The notes beneath the pieces are model-generated. The model saw only the letters and a program-made list of their open reading frames with translations, was not told the origin of the DNA and searched no databases. Both the position numbers and the translations under genes were made by a program. 32,492 bases of DNA from Oscillospiraceae bacterium (GTDB taxonomy: Bacteria > Bacillota > Clostridia > Oscillospirales > Ruminococcaceae), in assembly GCA_017460955.1 (NCBI GenBank), contig JAFTZY010000029.1, positions 1 through 32,492 on the forward strand. Reading direction: 5' to 3'. Below, piece after piece: positions 8,244-15,864 of this stretch. Numbering within the stretch: position 1 is the first letter of the stretch; each line of letters opens with the position of its first letter.

Positions 8244-9485
8244 TCAGCGTCCCAGGTAGCTCTCAAGATCCTTCGTACCCTTCGCGCCGACATAGGCCGC
8301 ATATTGCAGGATGCGGGAGGCGTCCACGGCGTTGACGGCATTGTCCCAGGTGACATCGGCGGCATAGCGCTGCGCCCGTGTCAGGCCGGAATCACGCTTG
8401 GCACCGATGCGTGCGGCGGCCACGAGCGTCACGGAGGCATCGTTGGCATTGATCCTGCCGTCCGCATTCACATCCCCGAGCACATAGTCTGTGCCGATGG
8501 GCAGGAAGCGGTAGCCGTACTGCTCCGCAAAGGCCTCGACCGCACTGCCCTCCACACCGTAGATGACGGTGACATCGGGGGAATTGAGCGCAGTGGAAAA
8601 GTCGGTATTGATCCCGGTCGCCGCCCCGGGGATCGTGATGCGGCGCAGTCCGGAATTCTCAAAGCACATGCTGCTGATCGAAATGACATTTTCGGGCATG
8701 GTGACCTCCTCAAGGGAGGTGCAGCCGTAGAACACACCCGTTCCCAGGCCCTTGAGCTCGTCGGATAATTCCACCTCCTGCAGCGAGGTGCAGTTCTTGA
8801 AGGCATACAGGGCGATCTTGGTGACACCCGGCATGGAGACCGACTGCACCGCACAGTCCTCAAAGGCATAGCTGCTGATCTGCGTGATGCTCCCGGGCAG
8901 TACGACATCCTGGCGCTGTGTGTCCAGAAGCTGATAGAGAATGCCGGACTTCGAGCAGAACATCCCGTCCTTGCAGACGAATGTCTCGTTGTCCTCTGCC
9001 ACATCCACCGTGGTGAGCAGCGGACAGTTCAGGACGATCCGTCCCTGCACCGAGTTCAGGCTCGCCGGCAGATGCAGCGTCTTGAGCTTCTTGCATTTCT
9101 GCCACGGGTGGTACTCAAGCGTGGTCGTGCCCTCCAGGACCGTCACCTCCGTGAGATCGTCGCATCGAAGGACGGCGTTCTGCCGGATGACCTCCACAGT
9201 GCTCGGCAGGGTGAGCGTGGTGATGTTCACATCGACAAAGGACCGCCCCTTGATCTCCGTCACGGGCAGGCCGTCCACCTGAACGGGTACCGTGACATCC
9301 CCCGAGAGATCTGCATTTGCGCCGGACACGGCGGCATGGTCCTGGTAGATCGTGTAGATCACGCCGCCACGCTCCGCCGTGCCAAGGACCGTTCCCTCCT
9401 CATCCGCTGCCTGCACCGGGAGCGCCGTGCAGAGTGTACCCGCAAAAAGCCCGCAGATAAGGGCGGTAAAAATGGTGTGTCGCAT
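8244..9485 (-). CDS. Secreted BspA-type leucine-rich-repeat protein with C-terminal dockerin
   Basis: A 413-residue protein. The signal peptide is about 1-26 (hydrophobic core, then LPVQA before ADEEG). BspA-like LRR_5 repeats run from about 60 to 320, with units such as YAFKNCTSLQEVELSDELK. A type I dockerin spans about 336-400: the first calcium loop is DVNADGRINAND, the second DVTWDNAVNAVD, each with a following helix. Dockerins bind cohesins, so this protein is probably docked to a scaffoldin at the cell surface; LRR domains suggest binding rather than catalysis. The start is set by AAAGGAG 8 bp before the ATG at 9485; longer in-frame starts lack a ribosome binding site. It has its own promoter and is divergent from the EF-G-like gene. 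The ligand is unknown. Confidence 0.9.
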   Translation of the reverse strand: MRHTIFTALICGLFAGTLCTALPVQAADEEGTVLGTAERGGVIYTIYQDHAAVSGANADLSGDVTVPVQVDGLPVTEIKGRSFVDVNITTLTLPSTVEVIRQNAVLRCDDLTEVTVLEGTTTLEYHPWQKCKKLKTLHLPASLNSVQGRIVLNCPLLTTVDVAEDNETFVCKDGMFCSKSGILYQLLDTQRQDVVLPGSITQISSYAFEDCAVQSVSMPGVTKIALYAFKNCTSLQEVELSDELKGLGTGVFYGCTSLEEVTMPENVISISSMCFENSGLRRITIPGAATGINTDFSTALNSPDVTVIYGVEGSAVEAFAEQYGYRFLPIGTDYVLGDVNADGRINANDASVTLVAAARIGAKRDSGLTRAQRYAADVTWDNAVNAVDASRILQYAAYVGAKGTKDLESYLGR

Positions 9486-9519
9486 AAGACTGCTCCTTTC
9501 ATTTGTACATTTCTCTGTT

Positions 9520-9548
9520 ATTATAACAGATTGTGCCGCAGATTGCAA
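9520..9548 (-). promoter_or_regulatory. Promoter of the LRR-dockerin gene
   Basis: On the minus strand TTGCAA (9543-9548), a 17-bp spacer and TATAAT (9520-9525). The leader to the ATG at 9485 is about 28 nt. Confidence 0.8.
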
Positions 9549-9660
9549 CTGCCGGGCGTGAAAATTGGCAATCCGATGCAGAACTTCTCACGTTTTTGGT
9601 CAATCTGCACAATTTGATAGACGGGCTTCTATAAAATATATAGAAAATGTTTTTGCCCGA

Positions 9661-9689
9661 TTGCAAAACAGTCCTACAAATGGTATAAT
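9661..9689 (+). promoter_or_regulatory. Promoter of the EF-G-like / LRR / mannanase operon
   Basis: TTGCAA (9661-9666), 17 bp, TATAAT (9684-9689). It has the same -35 variant as the divergent LRR-dockerin promoter 110 bp away. The leader is about 70 nt. Confidence 0.8.
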
Positions 9690-9767
9690 AAAGACATTGT
9701 ATTGCAAGGCAGAGCCCCGGGATACGGGAGCCTCTGCAAATCACACAGCAAAGGAGCGTTACGCATC

Positions 9768-11849
9768 ATGAATCAGTTCCAGGCAGACAAGATCAAGAAT
9801 ATCGCACTCACGGGCCACCACGGCTCCGGTAAGACCGCACTCGCAGAAGCCCTCCTGTTTGCAGCAGGCGCCAGTGACCGCCACGGGAAGATCGCGGACG
9901 GCACGACCGTTTGCGACTATGATCCCGAGGAGATCCGCCGCAAGGCATCGCTGTCCACGGCGCTGGCAGGCTTTGCCTATGACGGCAGCTGGATCAACCT
10001 GCTCGATACCCCGGGTATCCTCGATTTTGCAGGGGAGCAGCTCTCGGGCATCACGGCTGCGGATACCGTACTCATCACCGTATCGGCCAAGTCCGGCGTG
10101 CGTGTCGGCACCAGGAAGGCCTATGCCGCTGCACGCAGCATGAACAAGGCCACCATGTTTGCCATTACGAAGATCGATGACAAGGATGCGAATTTCTATA
10201 ATGTACTGACCGACCTCAAGACCGTTTTCGGCCCCACGGTATGCCCGGTGGTCGTTCCGGTCATCAAGGACAGCGAGATCGTGTCGTATGTCAACCTCAT
10301 CGAGATGAAGGCCTACACCTACGACGGCAACGGCAAGTCCGTGGAGGTGCCGCTGCCCAACGAGGAGACGACCGACAAGGAGTACCGTCTCGAGGGTCTG
10401 CTGGCCGCCATCACCGAGGCTGTGGCTGAGACGGACGAGGCACTCATGGAGAAGTTCTTCGAGGGTGAAGCCTTCACGCAGAAGGAGCTCATCGACGGCA
10501 TCCACCGCGGCATGAACAGCGGCCAGATCACCCCCGTGGTCTGCACCTCCGCTGCGACCATGGCCGGCATTGACATGCTGCTCAAGGAATTCGGTCTGCT
10601 CGTACCGGCTGCCAACGAGGTGCCCCCGGCACAGGCAGCCTCCGGCGAGGAGCCCGTGGAGATCGTCTGCGATGCCGCTGCCCCGCTTGCCGCCCTTGTG
10701 TGCAAGACCGTGGCCGACCCGTTCGTGGGTAAGATGAGCTATCTGAAGATCCTCTCCGGCAAGATCGCGCCGGATATGACTGTCACCAACGCCCGCACGG
10801 GCAGTGAGGAGAAGCTCGGCAAGCTCTATACGCTGCTGGGTAAAAAGCAGACCGAGATCAAGGCCGCCGAGGCCGGCGACATCATTGCAGCTGTGAAGAT
10901 CTCCGCCTGCACCGGCGATACCCTGTGCGATGCCGCCCGCGTGGCACAGGCAGAGATGCCCGTATTCCCGCATCCGTGCTATTCGATGGCCGTGCGTGCG
11001 AAGAACCAGGGCGATGAGAGCAAGATCTCTGCCGGTATGCAGCGTCTGGTCGAGGAGGACCCGACCCTGACCTATGAGCAGGATCCGTCCACGAAGGAAA
11101 TGATCCTCAGCGGTCTGGGTGAGCAGCACCTGGAGATCGCCGTGAACAAGCTCAAGACCAAGTTTGGTGCCGAGGTCAAGCTCTCCGAGCCGCAGGTGGC
11201 CTACCGCGAGACCATCCGCCGCAAGGTCGAGGCCGAGGGCAAGCATAAGAAGCAGTCCGGCGGTCACGGTCAGTACGGCCATGTCAAGATCGCCTTTGAG
11301 CCGTGCGTGAGCGACGAGCTGGTATTTGAGGAGAAGGTATTCGGCGGCAGCGTGCCGAAGAATTACTTCCCGGCAGTCGAGAAGGGTCTCCAGGACTGCG
11401 TGAAGAAGGGCGTTCTGGCCGGGTGCCCGGTCGTCGGTCTCAAGGCCATCCTGCTCGACGGCTCCTACCATCCGGTGGATTCGTCCGAAATGGCCTTCAA
11501 GATGGCTGCCTCCATCGCCTACAAGGAGGGCATGCGTCAGGCAGATCCCGTGATGCTCGAGCCGATCAACACCCTGGTGGTGACCGCTCCGGATGAGAAC
11601 ACCGGCGACATCATGGGCGAGCTCAACAAGCGCCGCGGCCGTGTGCTGGGCATGGAGCCCGCCGGCAAGGGTGAGACCGCCATCACCGCCGAGGTCCCCA
11701 TGCGGGAGATGCATGATTTTGCCATGTACCTGCGTCAGGTGACCCGCGGTATGGGCAGCTTTACGATGGAATTTCTGCGGTATGAGCCGCTGCCGTCCAA
11801 CCTCCTTCCGGAGGTCATCGCGGCCATTGCTGCCACAAACGAGGAGTAA
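9768..11849 (+). CDS. EF-G-like translational GTPase (FusA2-type paralogue)
   Basis: A 693-residue protein with the full five-domain EF-G architecture. The P-loop is GHHGSGKT (16-23), G3 is DTPGI (80-84) and G4 is TKID (134-137). Domain IV contains KQSGGHGQYGHVKI and YHPVDSSEMAFKMAASIAY; domain V carries REMHDFAMYLRQVTRGMG. It departs from canonical EF-G in several ways: the G3 His of DTPGH, needed for fast GTP hydrolysis, is Ile; the switch I RGIT motif is absent; G4 is TKID rather than NKxD. This places it with the EF-G-like paralogues rather than housekeeping fusA. The role is unknown; specialised translocation, recycling or ribosome protection are all possible. AAAGGAG lies upstream of the ATG at 9768. 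The LRR and mannanase genes follow with short gaps. Confidence 0.88.
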   Translation: MNQFQADKIKNIALTGHHGSGKTALAEALLFAAGASDRHGKIADGTTVCDYDPEEIRRKASLSTALAGFAYDGSWINLLDTPGILDFAGEQLSGITAADTVLITVSAKSGVRVGTRKAYAAARSMNKATMFAITKIDDKDANFYNVLTDLKTVFGPTVCPVVVPVIKDSEIVSYVNLIEMKAYTYDGNGKSVEVPLPNEETTDKEYRLEGLLAAITEAVAETDEALMEKFFEGEAFTQKELIDGIHRGMNSGQITPVVCTSAATMAGIDMLLKEFGLLVPAANEVPPAQAASGEEPVEIVCDAAAPLAALVCKTVADPFVGKMSYLKILSGKIAPDMTVTNARTGSEEKLGKLYTLLGKKQTEIKAAEAGDIIAAVKISACTGDTLCDAARVAQAEMPVFPHPCYSMAVRAKNQGDESKISAGMQRLVEEDPTLTYEQDPSTKEMILSGLGEQHLEIAVNKLKTKFGAEVKLSEPQVAYRETIRRKVEAEGKHKKQSGGHGQYGHVKIAFEPCVSDELVFEEKVFGGSVPKNYFPAVEKGLQDCVKKGVLAGCPVVGLKAILLDGSYHPVDSSEMAFKMAASIAYKEGMRQADPVMLEPINTLVVTAPDENTGDIMGELNKRRGRVLGMEPAGKGETAITAEVPMREMHDFAMYLRQVTRGMGSFTMEFLRYEPLPSNLLPEVIAAIAATNEE

Positions 11850-11859
11850 GTTCAGCACA

Positions 11860-11881
11860 GGGGGCGCTTATTTGCGTCCCC
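11860..11881 (+). terminator. Weak hairpin between the EF-G-like and LRR genes
   Basis: GGGGGCGC (11860-11867) pairs with GCGTCCCC (11874-11881), but the following TTGCGTCATCTT is a poor U-tract. Partial termination at most; the downstream gene starts 25 bp later with AAGGAGG. Confidence 0.3.
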
Positions 11882-11906
11882 TTGCGTCATCTTAAGGAGG
11901 AAAGAT

Positions 11907-13871
11907 ATGCAACACCGGAACATCGCCGCATTGGTCACGGCAGTGCTTCTGACAGCCGCGCTGACACCGCAGCTTCCCGCAGGAGCGCAGCAGCGGACAT
12001 ACAAAGAAAAGGGCGATCTGATCTGGCGGTATGACCCGGAGACGGACCTTCTGCTCATCACGGGCAGCGGTGCGCTGTCCGAGGCAATGTATCCGGATTG
12101 TCCGGGCCATGTGATCGTCGGTCCGCAGGTAACGGAGATCGGTCAGGCGTTTTCCGGCCAGAGGAACCTTGCGCACCTGACTATCCTCAATCCGTCCTGT
12201 GAGATCTCATACGATCAGTCCACCATCAGCAATGAATATGAGTATGTCTTTATGTCCCTGCCGTATCCGCAGGAGGGATATTATGAGGAGCACGGATACT
12301 TCGGCGGCGTTCTGTGTGCGCCCGAGGGCGGGACGCTCGAGAGCTATGCGAATTGGTTCGGCTATCGGTTCGAGGCGTGTCCCGAGGCCGGGGACATCGA
12401 CGGGGACGGCGGTACGGGCCTGACCGATCTTGTGTTGCTGCAAAAGTATCTGGTCGGGAAAACGGCGTTCACCCCCTTGCAGGAGGTGCTTGCCGATGCA
12501 AACTTTGATGCTTACACCAATGTCATCGACCTTGCCCTGCTCCGGTCGCAGCTTCTGCAAAGCAGCGCCCCGGAGATCCTGCGCTCCGGTACTTGCGGAG
12601 AGGACGTCGAATGGACGCTTGATACCGAAGGCACCCTGACGATCAGGGGCACGGGGGCGATGAAGGACTTTATCGATAACGGCTCCTACCGCGCACCGTG
12701 GTATCAGGACCGCGCAGGCATCAAGCGCGTACACGTTTACAGGGGCGTCAGCAGCATCGGAAACTATGCCTTTGACGGCTGTTCGGCGCTCGAGCAGATC
12801 AGCCTTCCCGATACGGTCACGACGATCGGCAAGTTCGCCTTCCGCGGCTGCACGGCACTGCCGGGTCTCACCCTGCCGGACAGTGTTGCGAAGATCGGCG
12901 ACGGTGTCTTCTACGGCTGTACGGGGCTGACGGACATCACCCTGCCGGAGAGCGTCACCTATCTGGGAAGCTCTGCCTTCTCCGGCTGTACGGAGCTGAA
13001 AAGCGCAGCCTTGCCGGATAGCATGCAATGGCTGGAAAACAGCACCTTCGAGGACTGCTCCGGCCTGACCTCACTGCAGCTCCCCGCAGCGCTGACATCG
13101 ATCGGTAACGGCTGCTTCAAGGGATGCATCAGCCTGTCCGAAATGGAGATCCCGGCAGGCGTGAAGAGCATCGGCACGAATGCCTTCAAGGATTCGCTGT
13201 GGCTTGCCCTGCAGCAGATGAAGGACCCGTATGTGGTCGTCAACGGCATTCTGGTGGATGTCTCCGCGTGCAGCGGGGATCTGGTCATCCCGGATTCCGT
13301 GACGAGCTTTCCGGCTTCCATGTTCTACGGCAATACAAGGATCACAAGTGTGACCGTACCGGGCAGCGTGACCGACATCAGCTATAATGCCTTCAAGAAC
13401 TGCACGAAGCTGACGGGCGTGACACTTGAGGAGGGCGTGACGAGCCTTGGTGCCGGGAGCTTTGAGGGCTGCACGGCACTCAGGAACGTGGTCCTGCCGG
13501 ACAGCCTGCAAAAGATCGGATATCAGGCCTTTATGTATGCGGGCGTGCAGGAGATCACCGTGCCCGCCGGGGTGCAGTCGGTCGGTGACGATGCCTTCCG
13601 GGAATGCACGCAGCTTAGCCGCATCACCATCCTGAATCCGGATTGTGTGATTGAGGGAGAAAACACCACCATCTGCAATTCCTATTATGAGGAGCAGCAG
13701 ACCGAGTGCGACGGGGTCTGGACGGATGAATCCGGGAACATCACCGATTATTCCGTGCTGATCCGTGTGATCCCGCACACGCAGTTTACCGGGGAGATCT
13801 GCGGCAGGGCAGGCTCCAATGCACAGACCTATGCAAGCAATTGCGGCTACACCTTCACGCCGCTTGACTGA
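11907..13871 (+). CDS. Secreted BspA-type LRR protein with an internal dockerin
   Basis: A 654-residue protein. A signal peptide (about 1-27) is followed by a short LRR-type module (about 36-157) that ends in the family's usual cap (ESYANWFGYRFEA). A type I dockerin lies at about 160-217, with calcium loops DIDGDGGTGLTD and DANFDAYTNVID. A complete second LRR_5 array (about 225-654) starts SGTCGEDVEWTL, the usual N-terminal beginning of such arrays, and carries at least ten repeats. It ends in another cap (YASNCGYTFTPLD) with no second dockerin. The dockerin is therefore internal, which is unusual and suggests fusion of two LRR units. AAGGAGG precedes the ATG. The mannanase gene starts 19 bp after the stop. 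Probably cellulosome-attached and binding; ligand unknown. Confidence 0.88.
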   Translation: MQHRNIAALVTAVLLTAALTPQLPAGAQQRTYKEKGDLIWRYDPETDLLLITGSGALSEAMYPDCPGHVIVGPQVTEIGQAFSGQRNLAHLTILNPSCEISYDQSTISNEYEYVFMSLPYPQEGYYEEHGYFGGVLCAPEGGTLESYANWFGYRFEACPEAGDIDGDGGTGLTDLVLLQKYLVGKTAFTPLQEVLADANFDAYTNVIDLALLRSQLLQSSAPEILRSGTCGEDVEWTLDTEGTLTIRGTGAMKDFIDNGSYRAPWYQDRAGIKRVHVYRGVSSIGNYAFDGCSALEQISLPDTVTTIGKFAFRGCTALPGLTLPDSVAKIGDGVFYGCTGLTDITLPESVTYLGSSAFSGCTELKSAALPDSMQWLENSTFEDCSGLTSLQLPAALTSIGNGCFKGCISLSEMEIPAGVKSIGTNAFKDSLWLALQQMKDPYVVVNGILVDVSACSGDLVIPDSVTSFPASMFYGNTRITSVTVPGSVTDISYNAFKNCTKLTGVTLEEGVTSLGAGSFEGCTALRNVVLPDSLQKIGYQAFMYAGVQEITVPAGVQSVGDDAFRECTQLSRITILNPDCVIEGENTTICNSYYEEQQTECDGVWTDESGNITDYSVLIRVIPHTQFTGEICGRAGSNAQTYASNCGYTFTPLD

Positions 13872-13890
13872 AAAAGCAAGGAGGAAGCTT

Positions 13891-15690
13891 ATGAAGAAAT
13901 ACAGGATCGCCGCTGTCATCGCGGCACTCGGACTGACCGCTGCGGCCGTGCCGGCAAGTCCCCTGCGTGCAGCGGATGCCGTGCTGCGCTATGAGTTCGA
14001 GGACGGAAGCTACGGACAGGAGAAGGTCTATACTGAGGGCTGGACGGGCAACACTGAGGAGGACGGGACGGGCATCGACTACGACCTGACCAATGCCTCC
14101 GGGGGCTTTGTGTTCCTCGGAGAGAAGGGCCATAGGATCAGCGTGGATGTGGAGGTCCCGGAGGCGGGGCTGTATGAAATGGCCGTGTGCTACTGTGAGC
14201 CGAGCGACCCCAACAAGAAGGTGCAGTACCTCAATGTCAACGGCTCGAACGAAGGGGAGCTGACCTGTCCGTTCAACACGCAGTTCGAGGAGATCACGAG
14301 CATTGTGCGCCTGAAGGCGGGGAAGAATACCATCGAGCTCGAGAGCTACTGGGGCTATACCTACTATGACTACCTCACCCTGACCCCGGCGGATCCCGCC
14401 ATTTCGGCGCTCTCCCCGACAAAGACGCTGTGCAATCCGAATGCAAGTCCGCAGGCGCAGCGGCTGTACAGCTATCTGTGCGAGCAGTACGGGAACCACA
14501 TCCTCTCCGGACAGCAGGAGTACTGCGGGTCCCACAATTACAACCAGTGGAACGATCCGGACAACTACATCAAGGACAACGAGGCGGAGTTTGAATACAT
14601 CCTTGAGACCACCGGCAAGCAGCCGGCCATCCGGGGCATTGATTTCCTGACCTACCGGGACGGTGCCACCTGGGATGACAACGCCGCCGAGCGTGCCGCA
14701 CAGTGGGTGACCGAGTACGGCGGCATCGCCGCGATCACCTGGCACTGGAACGTCCCCTGCACCGAGGGCTCCGAGGAGACCGCCTTCTATGTGCAGTCGG
14801 CCAGTGCGCAGTATACCGATTTCAGCGTCACCAATGCCGTCACCGAGGGCACCTGGGAGCATGCACAGGTCATGCGGGACATCGACTATGTGGCACAAAA
14901 ATTCCAGATCCTGGAGGATGCCGGGGCGCCCGTGCTCTTCCGTCCGCTCCATGAAGCGGAGGGGGGCTGGTTCTGGTGGGGCGCCGAGGGCCCGGAGCCG
15001 TGCAAGGCACTCTACCGCCTGCTGTACGACCGCCTGACGAATGAGTACGGGCTCGACAACATCATCTGGGTGTGGACCGGCTATACCACACCGGCGTCCG
15101 CTGACTGGTACCCCGGTGACGATGTGGTGGACATCGTGGGCTATGACAAGTACAACTGCAAGGACGGTGAGCCCAATCTCAGCGCCATCTCCTCGACCTT
15201 CTACAGCCTGGTGGCAAGCACGGACGGTCAGAAGATGGTCGCCATGACCGAGAACGATTCCATCCCCACGCTGGAAAATCTCCAAAGCACCGGTGCGGCA
15301 TGGCTGTGGTTCTGCCCGTGGTACCAGAATTACCTGACGAGCGAGCAGAACAATCCCAAGGAGACGCTCACGGAGATCTACCAGAGCGAGTACTGCATCA
15401 CGCTCGACGAGCTGCCGGATCTTGCGACCTATACGCCCCCCGATGTGCAGGACGACCCCACACAGACACCCACCGCTCCTTCCAGTGTGACCTGGGGCGA
15501 TGCCGACTGTGACGGGGATACGGACATTCTCGATGTCATCGCCGTCAACAAGGATCAGCTCGGCTCCGCGGCGCTCACCCCCGAGGGCGTGACCAATGCG
15601 GACGTGGACCGAAGCGGGGATGTCACCTTCACCGATGCCGTGAACATCCTGCGCTCCCTTGTCGATCTGGTGGAGCTGCCCGTGGCATGA
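13891..15690 (+). CDS. Cellulosomal GH26 beta-mannanase (CBM35-like, GH26, dockerin)
   Basis: A 599-residue secreted enzyme expected to cleave beta-1,4-mannan backbones. The signal peptide (about 1-27) ends before AADAVLRYEFEDG. A CBM35-type beta-sandwich spans about 28-166. The GH26 catalytic domain spans about 170-515: the acid/base Glu is most likely E355 in RPLHEAEGGWFWWG, and the nucleophile E454 in AMTENDSIPT. After a Thr/Pro linker (TPPDVQDDPTQTPTAP) a dockerin occupies about 535-595, with loops DADCDGDTDILD and DVDRSGDVTFTD. AAGGAGG lies upstream of the ATG at 13891; longer in-frame starts lie inside the preceding gene. Last gene of the operon with the EF-G-like and LRR genes. Mannan specificity is inferred from the family, which also has rarer lichenase and xylanase members. 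Confidence 0.93.
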   Translation: MKKYRIAAVIAALGLTAAAVPASPLRAADAVLRYEFEDGSYGQEKVYTEGWTGNTEEDGTGIDYDLTNASGGFVFLGEKGHRISVDVEVPEAGLYEMAVCYCEPSDPNKKVQYLNVNGSNEGELTCPFNTQFEEITSIVRLKAGKNTIELESYWGYTYYDYLTLTPADPAISALSPTKTLCNPNASPQAQRLYSYLCEQYGNHILSGQQEYCGSHNYNQWNDPDNYIKDNEAEFEYILETTGKQPAIRGIDFLTYRDGATWDDNAAERAAQWVTEYGGIAAITWHWNVPCTEGSEETAFYVQSASAQYTDFSVTNAVTEGTWEHAQVMRDIDYVAQKFQILEDAGAPVLFRPLHEAEGGWFWWGAEGPEPCKALYRLLYDRLTNEYGLDNIIWVWTGYTTPASADWYPGDDVVDIVGYDKYNCKDGEPNLSAISSTFYSLVASTDGQKMVAMTENDSIPTLENLQSTGAAWLWFCPWYQNYLTSEQNNPKETLTEIYQSEYCITLDELPDLATYTPPDVQDDPTQTPTAPSSVTWGDADCDGDTDILDVIAVNKDQLGSAALTPEGVTNADVDRSGDVTFTDAVNILRSLVDLVELPVA

Positions 15691-15744
15691 GAGGGGCCGC
15701 GTGTCCCACGTCTTGTTAAATCTATGAAATAATACCAAATTCGA

Positions 15745-15773
15745 TTGACTTTTGACAAGAAATATGCTACAAT
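15745..15773 (+). promoter_or_regulatory. Promoter of the GH31 operon
   Basis: TTGACT (15745-15750), 17 bp, TACAAT (15768-15773). An overlapping TTGACA at 15752-15757 is too close to the -10 to be used. The leader is about 85 nt, with GGAGGAT before the ATG. Confidence 0.7.
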
Positions 15774-15864
15774 GAGGATACCGGAATGTTCCCGTGGGCT
15801 GCTGCTCCTCCGGTTGACAGCGGACGGACAGGCAGCAGGATAGAAACGCAGGAGGATAAGATCT

